Source: Micrococcales bacterium KH10 (GTDB taxonomy: Bacteria; Actinomycetota; Actinomycetes; Actinomycetales; Cellulomonadaceae). From it: a DNA stretch of 64,000 nt. The first letter of the stretch is position 1. Every line of letters starts with the position of its first letter. The translations under genes and the position numbers were made by a program. Below, in pieces: positions 25,871-35,335 of this stretch. The notes beneath the pieces were generated by a model. The model was given only the letters and a program-made list of their open reading frames with translations, was not told where the DNA came from and did no database searches. The DNA lies in contig FZPE01000004.1 in the NCBI GenBank assembly GCA_900188465.1, forward strand, positions 62,001 through 126,000, in the 5' to 3' direction.

Positions 25871-27175
25871 GTGGCTATCGTGCAAATCGCTGTTGTGGCA
25901 TTAGGAAAAATTGGACTACCGCTTGCGGTCCAGTTCGCCGACGCAGGTCACCGCGTTATCGGTGTGGACGTGAACCAGGCGACCGTTGACACGGTCAACG
26001 ATGGGCGAGAGCCCTTCCCCGGTGAGGCTCACCTGGCGCAGAAGTTGGCGGAGCTCGTCTCGGCCGGTCAGTTGCGGGCTACGACCGACTACGCCGAGGC
26101 CATCCCCACCGCTGACGTCGTCGTCGTTGTCGTGCCGCTCTTCGTGGACGAGGCCACCGCCGCCCCTGACTTCACTTGGATGGACGCGGCCACCCAGTCC
26201 ATTGGCGAACACCTTGGCTCAGGGACGCTGGTTTGCTACGAGACCACATTACCGGTGGGTACCACGCGCAACCGCTGGCGTCCGATGCTGGAGAAACAAT
26301 CAGGCCTGAAAGAGGGCGAGGACTTCCACGTGGTGTTCTCACCCGAACGAGTGCTCACCGGACGAGTTTTCGCCGATCTGCGAAAGTACCCGAAACTGAT
26401 TGGCGGCCTGTCGCCGGAAGGCGCGGAAGCCGCCAAGAAGTTCTACGAAGCCGTACTGACCTTTGACGAGCGCCCGGACCTGAACCGCCCCAACGGGGTG
26501 TGGGACCTGGGATCGGCTGAAGCCGCCGAAATGGCCAAACTGGCAGAAACAACGTACCGCGATGTCAATATCGCGCTAGCCAATGAATTCGGCCGGTTCG
26601 CCGAGAAACAGGGGATCGACGTCTATCAGGTCATCGAAGCATGCAATTCCCAGCCGTATTCCCATATCCACCGGCCAGGTATCGCGGTAGGCGGGCACTG
26701 CATTCCGGTCTACCCGCGACTGTATTTGTCGGTGGACCCCGATGCTGAGGTGGTGCGCACTGCGCGCGCCGTCAACGCCGCAATGCCGGAACATGTGGTG
26801 GGCCGTGCGGAATCGCTGCTCGGTTCGCTATCCGGGCTGCGGGTGGCTGTCCTCGGTGCCGCATACCGCGGCGGGGTGAAGGAAACCGCGTTTTCTGGAG
26901 TTTTCGCGACTGTTGAAGCATTACGTAACCGAGGTGCTGAAGTCGTGGTGCACGACCCGTTGTATTCGGATGCGGAACTGGCTGGCTTTGGGTGGACGCC
27001 GTTCCACCTTGGTGAGCAGGTGGATGTGGCGATTGTGCAAACGGACCACGCTGACTACCGTGATCTCAGCCCCGCTGACCTACCTGAATTACGGCTGCTT
27101 GTTGACGGCCGTAACGTCACCAATGCGGAGCGTTGGAGCGGGACCCCTCGAGTAGTAGTGGGGTCGGGTGCGTAA
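25871..27175 (+). CDS. UDP-N-acetylhexosamine 6-dehydrogenase (WbpA/WecC family)
   Basis: A 434-residue nucleotide-sugar dehydrogenase. The Rossmann motif ALGKIGLPLAVQFADAGHRVIGVD is near the start, catalytic-region motifs are FSPERVLTGR and LAETTYRDVNIALANEF, and the catalytic cysteine is C277 in GGHCIPVYP. It oxidises C6 of UDP-GlcNAc-type sugars to the uronic acid using two NAD. I chose GTG at 25871 because GGGAG lies eight bases upstream; GTG at 25880 is also in frame. A WbpA-like role would provide the UDP-GlcNAcA needed by the WbpB/WbpE/WbpD-like enzymes at 13443-16157, which is inference. Confidence 0.9.
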   Translation: MAIVQIAVVALGKIGLPLAVQFADAGHRVIGVDVNQATVDTVNDGREPFPGEAHLAQKLAELVSAGQLRATTDYAEAIPTADVVVVVVPLFVDEATAAPDFTWMDAATQSIGEHLGSGTLVCYETTLPVGTTRNRWRPMLEKQSGLKEGEDFHVVFSPERVLTGRVFADLRKYPKLIGGLSPEGAEAAKKFYEAVLTFDERPDLNRPNGVWDLGSAEAAEMAKLAETTYRDVNIALANEFGRFAEKQGIDVYQVIEACNSQPYSHIHRPGIAVGGHCIPVYPRLYLSVDPDAEVVRTARAVNAAMPEHVVGRAESLLGSLSGLRVAVLGAAYRGGVKETAFSGVFATVEALRNRGAEVVVHDPLYSDAELAGFGWTPFHLGEQVDVAIVQTDHADYRDLSPADLPELRLLVDGRNVTNAERWSGTPRVVVGSGA

Positions 27176-29246
27176 CGCAGAACAACCAGCGGAATCGGTG
27201 GCAGTGCCAAAGCCTGCGAATAGATTCCGACTGGATATTGAAGGTTTGCGTGCTGTTGCGATCGGAATGGTTCTGGTCTTCCATGCTGCGCCGAAGTATT
27301 TGCCGGGCGGGTTCATCGGCGTTGACATCTTCTTCGTGATCTCCGGTTTCCTGATCACCTCGTTACTAATCCGTGAAGTGCAACGAACAGGAACCATCTC
27401 CCTACGCGACTTTTACGCCCGCCGGGCTCGTCGTCTGTTACCGGCGGCGACGCTGGTGCTCGCCTTCAGCGCGATCGTGGTCTGGTTTGTGCTGCCGATC
27501 ACCCAGCGGCGCACATTCGGTGGCGACATCATCAGCGCCGGGGTTTCACTGGTGAACTGGCGTCTGGCTGATCGCTCAGTCGACTACCTCGCCGAAGGCA
27601 CGGGGGCATCCCCGGTGCAGCACTACTGGTCGCTTGCGGTAGAAGAACAGTTCTACGTGATCTGGCCGCTACTGATTTTGTTGGCGGTGGTCCTGGCCCG
27701 TCATTTCAAATGGCAAGTTCGTGCCTCACTTGCCGTTGGTATTGCGATTGTCGCGGTGCCTTCCTTTATCTGGTCAGTGCTGTATTCGCCAAGCAACCCT
27801 GAGGTTGCTTACTTCGTGACCACGACGCGCCTGTGGGAACTGGGTATTGGGGCAGCCGTCGCGCTGGCGGCGCCATGGTGGCCGAAACTGCCGCGCTGGT
27901 TCGCACAGGTTCTGTTCTTTGGCGGAATTGTCACGTTGGTTGTCGCAGGGTTTGTCATTGATGCCAGCACCGTGTGGCCCGGCTTCGCAGCATCAGCGCC
28001 GGTACTGGGCACGGCGGCAATCATCGTCGGTGGTTATGTTGTTGGGACGAGTGCTTCCGCCGCAGTTTTGACCAACAAACCGATGGTGTGGATCGGTTCA
28101 ATTTCATACTCGTTATATCTGTGGCATTGGCCGATGCTGATCGGTGCTGCTGGTATCTGGGGTGAGTTACGCATCCGCGAGGCGGTGCTCGTCACCTTGG
28201 TTTCGATTATCCCCGCTTACCTGAGTCTGAAACTCGTCGAGAACCCAATCCGGTTTTCGCAGCGTCTGGGTAAGACGCCACGCGCGGGGCTGGGCCTAGG
28301 GGCAGTTTTATGTACGACGAGTGTGATCGCCGGTGCCGCTGTGATTCTACCCAGCATGCTGGCGCGCCCCGTCGTCGCTAACGAGTCGAGACAGGCGCTC
28401 GGCGCTGCCGTGTTACTTGACGATCCCACCTTCGACCCTGCCACGGTAGATAGTTACCCGCAGATAATTCCGGCGCCAGAAGTAGCGGTCGACGACCGAC
28501 CGATCACCTATGATCATGTCTGCCAAGTTGATGGTGACGAGGCGGTTGTATGTGAGTACGGCGTGGAAGATGGTGCCAATACTGTCGTTTTGGTCGGTGA
28601 TTCAAAAGCGAACCAGTGGTTCTCTGCACTGGAGTCGATAGCGCTCCGGAATAACTGGCGATTATTGACCATCATGAGATCCTCGTGCGCTTTCTCTGAG
28701 GCCACGTTGGTATTCAAAGGTGAGATATTTACATCGTGCCAGATTTGGAACGCTGGAGCGTTAGAAGCGATTGAAGAGATCCAGCCTGACCTAGTGATTA
28801 CGAGCCAAAACGCATGGGGTGGACTTAGGGACCCGAATGATCCGCAATCGGGTTATATACCTGAACGCATGATCGATGGTCTGAAAGAGAGATGGCGTCA
28901 GCTCTCAGACACGGATATTCCTGTGATTGCCATTGCTGGGAACCCACAGCCACCCGACGAGATGTATGAGTGCGTGGCACAGAATTCGAATAATCTCACT
29001 GACTGTGTTTTCGGCGCGGAGTACGACTTAGCTGAGGTGCAAGTCGAAGCAGCATCACTGGTTGACGCGGTTTCCGTTGTCGACTTGAACAGGTACATTT
29101 GCCCGAATGATCGGTGCCCATCAGTTATCGGCGGCGTGCTCCTCTACCGCCAGGGATCGCACTTGACATCAACATTTGTCGACTCGCTCACCCCGGTATT
29201 GGAAGGTGCGATCATGCAGGTCTTGCAGTCGATGCCAGACGACTAG
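27168..29246 (+). CDS. AT3-SGNH O-acyltransferase 2, with variant SGNH residues
   Basis: A 692-residue protein. The AT3 domain (about 15-380) has IEGLRAVAIGMVLVFHA, GGFIGVDIFFVISGFLI and AVEEQFYVIWPLL. The SGNH domain begins near 440 with GDSK at 477-480 (usually GDSH) and ends with RQGSHLT, where H665 is present but Q662 stands in the position of the usual Asp (compare YKDKHHIT in the other copy). The start GTG overlaps the dehydrogenase stop by eight bases. G+C falls from high values in the AT3 half to about 50% near 28681-28740, hinting at a mosaic gene. Confidence 0.9.
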   Translation: MRNAEQPAESVAVPKPANRFRLDIEGLRAVAIGMVLVFHAAPKYLPGGFIGVDIFFVISGFLITSLLIREVQRTGTISLRDFYARRARRLLPAATLVLAFSAIVVWFVLPITQRRTFGGDIISAGVSLVNWRLADRSVDYLAEGTGASPVQHYWSLAVEEQFYVIWPLLILLAVVLARHFKWQVRASLAVGIAIVAVPSFIWSVLYSPSNPEVAYFVTTTRLWELGIGAAVALAAPWWPKLPRWFAQVLFFGGIVTLVVAGFVIDASTVWPGFAASAPVLGTAAIIVGGYVVGTSASAAVLTNKPMVWIGSISYSLYLWHWPMLIGAAGIWGELRIREAVLVTLVSIIPAYLSLKLVENPIRFSQRLGKTPRAGLGLGAVLCTTSVIAGAAVILPSMLARPVVANESRQALGAAVLLDDPTFDPATVDSYPQIIPAPEVAVDDRPITYDHVCQVDGDEAVVCEYGVEDGANTVVLVGDSKANQWFSALESIALRNNWRLLTIMRSSCAFSEATLVFKGEIFTSCQIWNAGALEAIEEIQPDLVITSQNAWGGLRDPNDPQSGYIPERMIDGLKERWRQLSDTDIPVIAIAGNPQPPDEMYECVAQNSNNLTDCVFGAEYDLAEVQVEAASLVDAVSVVDLNRYICPNDRCPSVIGGVLLYRQGSHLTSTFVDSLTPVLEGAIMQVLQSMPDD

Positions 29247-29318
29247 TTTTCCCGTTCTTCGGAGATGAGTGACAATCATGGATGGACACGTGTGGATGAT
29301 AGGGACGAGGAAGAGAAC

Positions 29319-31475
29319 GTGCTGACAGGCGACCAATCTGTGGACTCTCGAAGTGCTGAGGCGAACACTGTGAACAAAACAGTGCATCATTTCCCGTCGA
29401 TGCCCGATGTGTCTGTGGTCATCGCCTCGTATCAAGGTGCCTCTCGAATCGAGCACACGCTCAAGAGCCTTGCGAAACAGACACTAGCGGCAGATCGTTT
29501 TGAAGTCATCGTGGTAGTCAATGGCGCTGACGATGATGGAACCGTTGACCTGTTGCGAGAAATGCGAGCAGTTTCGTTCCCCGCCGAATTAAGGATTATC
29601 ACTACCAACACCCCTAACGCAGCGAATGCGCGAAACTTAGCTTTAGCTGCCGCGCGCGGGACGTACGTTACATTTGTTGACGATGATGACCAGGTATCGA
29701 AGAAATACCTTGCAGGGTTACTGAAGTACGCCCAACCGGGTTCTGTAGCCATGGCGCCGATCGCCGATACTGTGCAGGCAGATCAGTATGTCGCGGACTT
29801 TGATAACTATCTGAATCAGTCTTCACTTAATTTGGCAGGTTCGGTAGCGAGATTTGCGCAGGTTCCGGTCGCGGCCGCAGCGAACGCTGGAAAGATGGTT
29901 TTGACCCGACATGCGCGGGAGCACCTCTACCCCACGCACTTGTCTTCAGGTGAAGATGTCGTTTTCTGGGCGACGCTGATCGCTAGCAAGAATCTCAATA
30001 TTAGTGTGTTGCCCGCCGGCACAGGAGCCGTTTATCGTCGACTCGTTCGCGAGACCTCGGTATCTAGGAGCTTGTCGCCGACATTTGTTGAAGACCGCCT
30101 GGAGATCATCAAGATCCTGCGACAGTTGGCTCAAGATTTCCCGGAACAACAGCGACCACTAGACAAACTTGTCATTGGGCAGACTAGCAACATTGCGCGC
30201 TACCTACTTCGCTATCCTGAGCAGCGGATGTGGGTACTCGACCGCATCCGAGAAAAGGGAATCGAAGCATTTCCATACCAGCGGTTGAATTCGGAATCGA
30301 CAGATGAGTTAGTTGTGGCGTACGCGTTCCCACCCTATGCCGATACATCTGCCATGGTTGTGGCGCGTCGATTGTGCTTGGCACGTCAACCGGTTGATGT
30401 GCTGACGCACGCTATGGATAAGATCCGCTCCAAGGACGAATTATCGATGGGTCTCGTTGAAGAGAGCGTCGGAACAGTCATGACTGTTGGTGGCCCAGCA
30501 GTATTCGCCAACTGGAAACGTATCGCGATCTTTGCTGATGTTGGATACAAACTGGTTGAAGAACGGATTGGCGAGCGTGGACGTGCATATCGCACGGTGT
30601 ATAGCCGGACTATGTGGCCAGCCGCGCACATTATGGCGGCATTGTTCAAAGTGCGGAATCCTAGCGTTCGCTGGAGAGCAGAGTTCTCTGATCCAATGAG
30701 AATTGATTCAGAAGGTAACGTGCGCACGACTGAGATTCCTGACGGTGATCCAGTATTTGAGGAGATCGAAAACGCGATTCGGAGCCGAGGGTTCCCAGGT
30801 ACCGCGAGTCGGAACATGTGGGAGTGGGTAGAGAATATTGCGTACGCCCTAGCAGACGAAATCATCTACACCAACGTGAACCAGAAGCAGTTCATGCTTG
30901 AACATGCAACCCAGAAGGTCCTCGCCGATAGAGCCGCCTCTATCGCCAGCGTTGAGCGGCATCCCACGCTGCCGCAACGCTTCTATGAACTTGAGCACTC
31001 TTCATACGTGTTACCTAGCGATCGAATCAACATCGGTTACTTCGGCGTTTTCTACAAGGTTCGAGGCGTCGGTGACTTGCTATCGGCACTAGAGGCACTT
31101 TCTCGTCAAGATCGCTCAAACGTGATGCTTCATGTGTTTACCAACACCGTAGATGAGACTAAGGCCGAAGTGCGACGCCGAGGGTTGAGCGACTGCGTAG
31201 TTGTGCAAGCGTATATTCCGTATCTGGAGTTCTTGGAGCTTAGCCGTCACTTTGATTGGCTTGTAGTCACGGATGCCCGCGTTGGAGAGGTTCACGGGAT
31301 CAACCCATATCTGCCGTCGAAGTACTCGGATTATGTGGGGTCGGGTGCGAAGATTTGGTCCATCGTCGAGCCAGGAAGTGTGCTTTCGACGATCGAGGTT
31401 GATGCAATGACAGAGCTGGGTGACGTGGCGGAAGCAAAGAAAGTGCTCGCAGGGTTACAAGATTCCACGATATAG
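29319..31475 (+). CDS. Two-domain glycosyltransferase: GT2 fused to a GT-B type domain
   Basis: About 718 residues from GTG at 29319. The N-terminal GT2 domain shows VSVVIASYQGASRIEHTL, VVVNGADDDGTVDLL and the DDDD of VTFVDDDDQVSKKYL. The C-terminal half from LVVAYAFPPYADTSAMVVARRL to the end is a paralogue of the protein at 37906-39132: shared blocks are YRTVYSRTMWPAAHI, WRAEFSDPMR, YALADEIIYTN, IGYFGVFYKVRGVGD, AYIPYLEFLELSRHFDWLVVTDAR and NPYLPSKYSDYVGSG. The start is uncertain: ATG 29265 has no spaced Shine-Dalgarno, while GTG 29319 has GAGGAAGAG and GTG 29370 has GAGG. G+C is low here (28 of 60 at 30661-30720). Confidence 0.83.
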   Translation: MLTGDQSVDSRSAEANTVNKTVHHFPSMPDVSVVIASYQGASRIEHTLKSLAKQTLAADRFEVIVVVNGADDDGTVDLLREMRAVSFPAELRIITTNTPNAANARNLALAAARGTYVTFVDDDDQVSKKYLAGLLKYAQPGSVAMAPIADTVQADQYVADFDNYLNQSSLNLAGSVARFAQVPVAAAANAGKMVLTRHAREHLYPTHLSSGEDVVFWATLIASKNLNISVLPAGTGAVYRRLVRETSVSRSLSPTFVEDRLEIIKILRQLAQDFPEQQRPLDKLVIGQTSNIARYLLRYPEQRMWVLDRIREKGIEAFPYQRLNSESTDELVVAYAFPPYADTSAMVVARRLCLARQPVDVLTHAMDKIRSKDELSMGLVEESVGTVMTVGGPAVFANWKRIAIFADVGYKLVEERIGERGRAYRTVYSRTMWPAAHIMAALFKVRNPSVRWRAEFSDPMRIDSEGNVRTTEIPDGDPVFEEIENAIRSRGFPGTASRNMWEWVENIAYALADEIIYTNVNQKQFMLEHATQKVLADRAASIASVERHPTLPQRFYELEHSSYVLPSDRINIGYFGVFYKVRGVGDLLSALEALSRQDRSNVMLHVFTNTVDETKAEVRRRGLSDCVVVQAYIPYLEFLELSRHFDWLVVTDARVGEVHGINPYLPSKYSDYVGSGAKIWSIVEPGSVLSTIEVDAMTELGDVAEAKKVLAGLQDSTI

Positions 31476-31509
31476 CACTGAGAGAACGCAGGATTTCACT
31501 CAGGACGAG

Positions 31510-31548
31510 TCAGGGGGCGTGTCAACGACCAGTTGACGCACCCCCTGA
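31510..31548. terminator. Bidirectional terminator-like hairpin
   Basis: A 17-base stem (31510-31526 with 31532-31548; TCAGGGGG ... CCCCCTGA) with two wobble or mismatched positions closes a 5-base loop. It lies between the convergent genes ending at 31475 and 31554, exactly where a shared terminator would be expected. Confidence 0.75.
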
Positions 31549-31553
31549 ATGAC

Positions 31554-33251
31554 CTACTCAATGGAGTGTGGTGCGTAGACATCCAATGAGGGGTCGATAG
31601 CACCGAAGTATTGTCGAGCATCGTCGACGTTACCGTCAATGAGCGTCTTCCACGCTTCAATTATCCGTGCGGTATCGAGTGTAGGTAGGAGGTGGTCTCC
31701 CTGTACTACGGCCTCGAGTGCTCCATCTTCGCGCACATCGAGGATGGCCTTGAGTGCGGACTGCAAGGAGTCGTGGACAAACTTTTCTGGCCAGAGCCCT
31801 AGGATGCCTGGCCATCGTCTCGCGACTCCCAGAGCACCGGACGCGATCCCTTCCCCCAGTGCGACATGCGAACCCTCAATATCCGATAGGGAAAGCACGA
31901 CCCCAATCTGGCGGAACCAGGCAGACATGTCGTTACCCGGTGGGTCAAAGAAGACCGCTCCGCGTAGTAGGGGATCGTTCTTCACTCGGTGTACGGTCTC
32001 GAACCACTGCACCTGGCTAGCTGCGTCTTTAGACCAGTTGATGTAGTCGACCGGTAGGGCAGATCGAATCCGCAGGTTATACCGTGCGTCCACCTGTCGT
32101 AATTCCCGCAGTAGGTCGAGCGCAAGGTCAATCCGCTTAAGGCCGGGCCGGATGCCGACCATTCCCAAGGTGAACTGCGCGCCATTTAACTTCGGGCGAT
32201 AGAAGTACGACGAATCGATAAAGTTTGGGATGTAGACGATCTTCTCGTTTGGCCATCGAAATTTTTGCACGAGTTCGCGGCCAACCCACGGTGTGATGAC
32301 TACCGCAGCAGAGTATCGCTGCATGTCGACTGCATCAGGGAAAGCTGTGGTGACTTCATAACGATGGCCTCGCACGATCAATTGACGATCGCGCGGCGCA
32401 TGCTCTTGGATCCATTTTGCGTTCGGCCGGATCCATTCGGCGATGATTGTGTCCGACGTATCAATCAACCTCATGGTGTCGTCAAAGTTAGCTGGGCCCG
32501 TAATATGACTCCACTCCTGCATGCGAATCGACCGCACGTGCCCTCGCTTAAGGGTGTCCGCAAGTTGAGTGATGAAGTTTAGGTTGGATCCAATGATGGA
32601 AACATCAGAATCAATCTGCTTGGAGTCGTCCGAAGCCGCAAGTCCCGAGATCTTGTTAGCTACGTCAGGATCTTGCCAAGACGTTGGGACAGAATCTTCA
32701 TCAGATGCGCGAACATGTGACGATGCGATGGTCGTCCAGTCCGCGTCCCATCGATCAACAGATCCAGGGCGTTGGTATGCCAGCGAGAGCGGCTCATAGT
32801 TGACCGGAGGAAACGCTTCCTCTTGCTGGGCTTGTCGGGCCAGAACCACAACTTCGATGCGGCGACCCGACACCACGGCTTCTAGTTGGTCACGTGCTTC
32901 TTCTGACGCAACTATGTAGCGCGGTGCGTCTAGGAGTGCCTCAACTTCCAAGATTGACTTAACCCACGGTTTGCTTGCGGGATCTCGATAGTGGGACCTT
33001 GGGAAGGTGAGAATCCACAGGCTTTCTTGAGAGGGTTCTAGGTCAAGCATTATTGACGCAGCGCCCGGTTCGGCTATTACGAGCGTTGCAGTAGCTACAT
33101 CGTTGGCTGCGAGTGACGCATCGTGTGGCGTACATACGATCACGTTAGTGAATCGCTCTTTGACCGCAGCAACCAAGTCTTTGCGAAAACCTGCGGCCGC
33201 TGAACTGGCATTGCCCGTCGGGTCGAGAAATAGTACTGCCGTGTTGGTCAC
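31554..33251 (-). CDS. Glycosyltransferase-like protein, GT-B fold
   Basis: A 565-residue protein of lower G+C. The first 190 residues (VLFLDPTGNASSAAAGFRKDL, then a Rossmann-like region) are poorly conserved, followed by DSDVSIIGSNLNFI and a GT4-like part: TIIAEWIRPNAKWI, VVITPWVGRELVQKF, KIVYIPNFIDSSYF, LGMVGIRPGLKRIDLALDLL and VLSLSDIEGSHVALGEGIASG, where the Glu-containing block matches the GT4 donor site. It overlaps the gene at 33248 by four bases, so the two are coupled. It converges on the gene at 29319. Donor and acceptor unknown. Confidence 0.78.
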   Translation of the reverse strand: MTNTAVLFLDPTGNASSAAAGFRKDLVAAVKERFTNVIVCTPHDASLAANDVATATLVIAEPGAASIMLDLEPSQESLWILTFPRSHYRDPASKPWVKSILEVEALLDAPRYIVASEEARDQLEAVVSGRRIEVVVLARQAQQEEAFPPVNYEPLSLAYQRPGSVDRWDADWTTIASSHVRASDEDSVPTSWQDPDVANKISGLAASDDSKQIDSDVSIIGSNLNFITQLADTLKRGHVRSIRMQEWSHITGPANFDDTMRLIDTSDTIIAEWIRPNAKWIQEHAPRDRQLIVRGHRYEVTTAFPDAVDMQRYSAAVVITPWVGRELVQKFRWPNEKIVYIPNFIDSSYFYRPKLNGAQFTLGMVGIRPGLKRIDLALDLLRELRQVDARYNLRIRSALPVDYINWSKDAASQVQWFETVHRVKNDPLLRGAVFFDPPGNDMSAWFRQIGVVLSLSDIEGSHVALGEGIASGALGVARRWPGILGLWPEKFVHDSLQSALKAILDVREDGALEAVVQGDHLLPTLDTARIIEAWKTLIDGNVDDARQYFGAIDPSLDVYAPHSIE

Positions 33252-34120
33252 TTTTGCTCCATGTCTTTGAGCGTCTCCAAGATCATTGTCTCCACCATGC
33301 GCGAGTACAACTGGTGACGACGGGTTTCGGCGAGAGACTTCATAACCTTGGTCAACCGCCTATTAAGATCGGCAGTCTTTGCTGCCTTTTTCTGGAATGT
33401 GCGCACGCTCGTACTTAGCTTCAACAACACTCCGAGGTTGACGAGAAGTAAAAGCGTGGCCATCGACCATAGGATCGCTACTGCAGCCCCTTGCGCAAAT
33501 GCTAGCCAGAAGACGCTACCCACCAAGGCGATAACAAGTGCTAGCAGAACGAACTTGTTACGGCGCAGTGAATTAAGGATCCGCTGCCGGCGGGAACGTT
33601 TCGGCGTTGACTTCTTTGTTGGTCGAGCGGAGTCTATAGCCGTTAACTCGCCTGTACCGGGCCTGTTGTCGTGAGGCAGTAGCGTGCGAGAGTCGGTATG
33701 GGCGATTAGTTCAGCATGGGTTTCCAACCAGAGATGCCGGGCGAGATCGCCTTGGTCTTCAGTTGCTTCAATCTCGAATGCTCGTAAGCCCTCCGCCTGA
33801 ACGATCCCGGAGATACCGAGACCATATAACGATTCTGCAAGTTGCGGTTCCGATACGGTTGCTTCGTCGGCTCCAACCAACTGTCGATCAATAACGAGGA
33901 ATACGCGTCCGCGCGCGGCTGTTGCGCGGCGCAGTGCAGTGGCCAGTTCCTGGACCCCGTTACAAACACCGATCAGAATGGTGTCGTGGTGCAATGGTGT
34001 CGTGGTGTCTGACGGGGGAATCACCGTGACGTCGGTGCCATAACTCAGGCCAGCTACCAAGATGCTGGAGGCGGAATCGTCAGCAATTAGGGCAACAGTG
34101 CCTCCAAGTGTCTTGGTCAT
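33248..34120 (-). CDS. Membrane protein with cytoplasmic N-domain and coiled-coil tail, unknown function
   Basis: About 290 residues. A possible nucleotide- or partner-binding domain (about 1-145, TVALIADDSASSILVAGLSYG) is followed by a basic patch (KKSTPKRSRRQR), two adjacent membrane helices (about 205-225 and 227-245) and a C-terminal coiled-coil (about 250-290). I do not recognise the family. ATG at 34120 (MTKTLGG) is chosen over 34162 because AGGAGG lies ten bases upstream. It is coupled to the downstream glycosyltransferase by a four-base overlap, so an assembly or regulatory partner of it is plausible. A TACAAT (34199-34194) could be its -10 box. Confidence 0.68.
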   Translation of the reverse strand: MTKTLGGTVALIADDSASSILVAGLSYGTDVTVIPPSDTTTPLHHDTILIGVCNGVQELATALRRATAARGRVFLVIDRQLVGADEATVSEPQLAESLYGLGISGIVQAEGLRAFEIEATEDQGDLARHLWLETHAELIAHTDSRTLLPHDNRPGTGELTAIDSARPTKKSTPKRSRRQRILNSLRRNKFVLLALVIALVGSVFWLAFAQGAAVAILWSMATLLLLVNLGVLLKLSTSVRTFQKKAAKTADLNRRLTKVMKSLAETRRHQLYSRMVETMILETLKDMEQK

Positions 34121-34394
34121 CGAGCACGTGCCTCCTAGGTAGAAATTCTGTAATGAACCCAATGCTTCCTGCAGGGGTATTCATCGCAGTGTCATTGTAG
34201 CGAGGATGTGTACTGCTACAGGATGTATAAGGACCGCGTCGAGAGCACCTTGGTTCCATATGTTCGTCACCTTCTGGGAGTTGATTGTTTCCTTGTGGTG
34301 GCTACTACGCAAGCATTGGTCACACGGGCGTGAGGGACGAATCGGTGATAACTGATCGTTAGTGCTGAGGGGTGCTGGTGGGGAGGGTGTCATC

Positions 34395-34700
34395 ATGCCT
34401 GGTCCTTTTCCTAGAGAGTTCCGCGAGGATGTTGTCGCGGTCGCTCGCAGCCGTGAGAGCGGCGTCACCATCAAACAGATCGCCACGGACTTCGGTATCA
34501 GTGAAGCGACGTTGCGGAACTGGCTGCGTCAGGCTGACGTCGAAGAGGGCAACCGTCCTGGTCAGACTGCGGCGGAAGCGGCGGAAGCTCGTGAGTTGAA
34601 GAAGCGGATCCGCCTGCTCGAGCAGGAGAACGAGGTGCTCAGGAGGGCTGCGGCGTATCTGTCGCAGGCGAACCTGAAACTTGGCGGCTCCCCACAATGA
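34395..34700 (+). CDS. IS3 transposase OrfA (helix-turn-helix protein)
   Basis: A 101-residue OrfA. A helix-turn-helix occupies about residues 8-50 (RESGVTIKQIATDFGISEAT, LRNWLRQ) followed by a leucine-zipper-like coiled-coil (ELKKRIRLLEQENEVLRRAAAYL), the standard plan of IS3-family OrfA. ATG at 34395 has GGGGAGGG upstream. It overlaps orfB by four bases (ATGA). Confidence 0.88.
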   Translation: MPGPFPREFREDVVAVARSRESGVTIKQIATDFGISEATLRNWLRQADVEEGNRPGQTAAEAAEARELKKRIRLLEQENEVLRRAAAYLSQANLKLGGSPQ

Positions 34701-35335
34701 CGTACCCGCTCGTATCTGAGCTCGCCAAAGCGGGGATTCCCGTGACGGTATCGTGCCGGGTCCTCAAGCTCGCAAGACAGCCCTATTACCGGTGGCGCAA
34801 CGCCCCTGTGCGGGACGCCGACGTTCTTCGCGCGTATCGGATCAACGCGCTGCATGACGCGCACCACGATGACCCGACGTTCGGATATCGATACCTGGCC
34901 GACCAGGCCCGGCGGGCCGGGTGGCGGATGAGTAGACGCACGGCGTGGAAGTTGTGCTCGCAGGCGGGGATTCTCTCGTGCGCGCAGCGCCGCCAGCGCG
35001 GGAAGGGGAAGAAGACGGGTCCGCCGGTGTTCGATGACCATGTAAAGCGGGTCTTGCGTGCCATGGCCCGGGAACTACGCCGCCACGACATGATCGGATC
35101 GATGAGCAGCATCGGCGCAGCCGGAAACAACGCCGCGATGGAATCGTTGTGGTCACTGCTGCAGACGAACGTGCTGAACCAGCAACGATCGGCGACGGCC
35201 CACGAACTGCGACTGGCCATCGTGGTCTGGATCGAGCAGAAATATCACCGTCAGCGAACACAGGACACGCTCGACGGGTTGACGCCCATCGAACTCGAAG
35301 CCAAACTGACCGAGCCACTCACACTCACGACCTAA
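34697..35335 (+). pseudogene. IS3 transposase OrfB with internal deletion of the DDE core
   Basis: 212 residues, against about 280-300 for full-length relatives. The N-terminal part (YPLVSELAKAGIPVTVSCRVL, then the HTH_21 region DDPTFGYRYLADQ) and the C-terminal part (GNNAAMESLWSLLQTNVLN, IVVWIEQKYHRQRTQ) are present. Between residues about 117 and 130 the usual block with the first two catalytic aspartates (LWLTDIT and HSDRGSQ) is missing; only the final catalytic Glu in AAMES remains. The deletion keeps the frame. The element is therefore inactive unless complemented. Confidence 0.82.

Noticed and set aside
34697-35335. OrfB as an intact transposase
   Set aside because: It lacks the two first catalytic aspartates and about 80 residues compared with the family.
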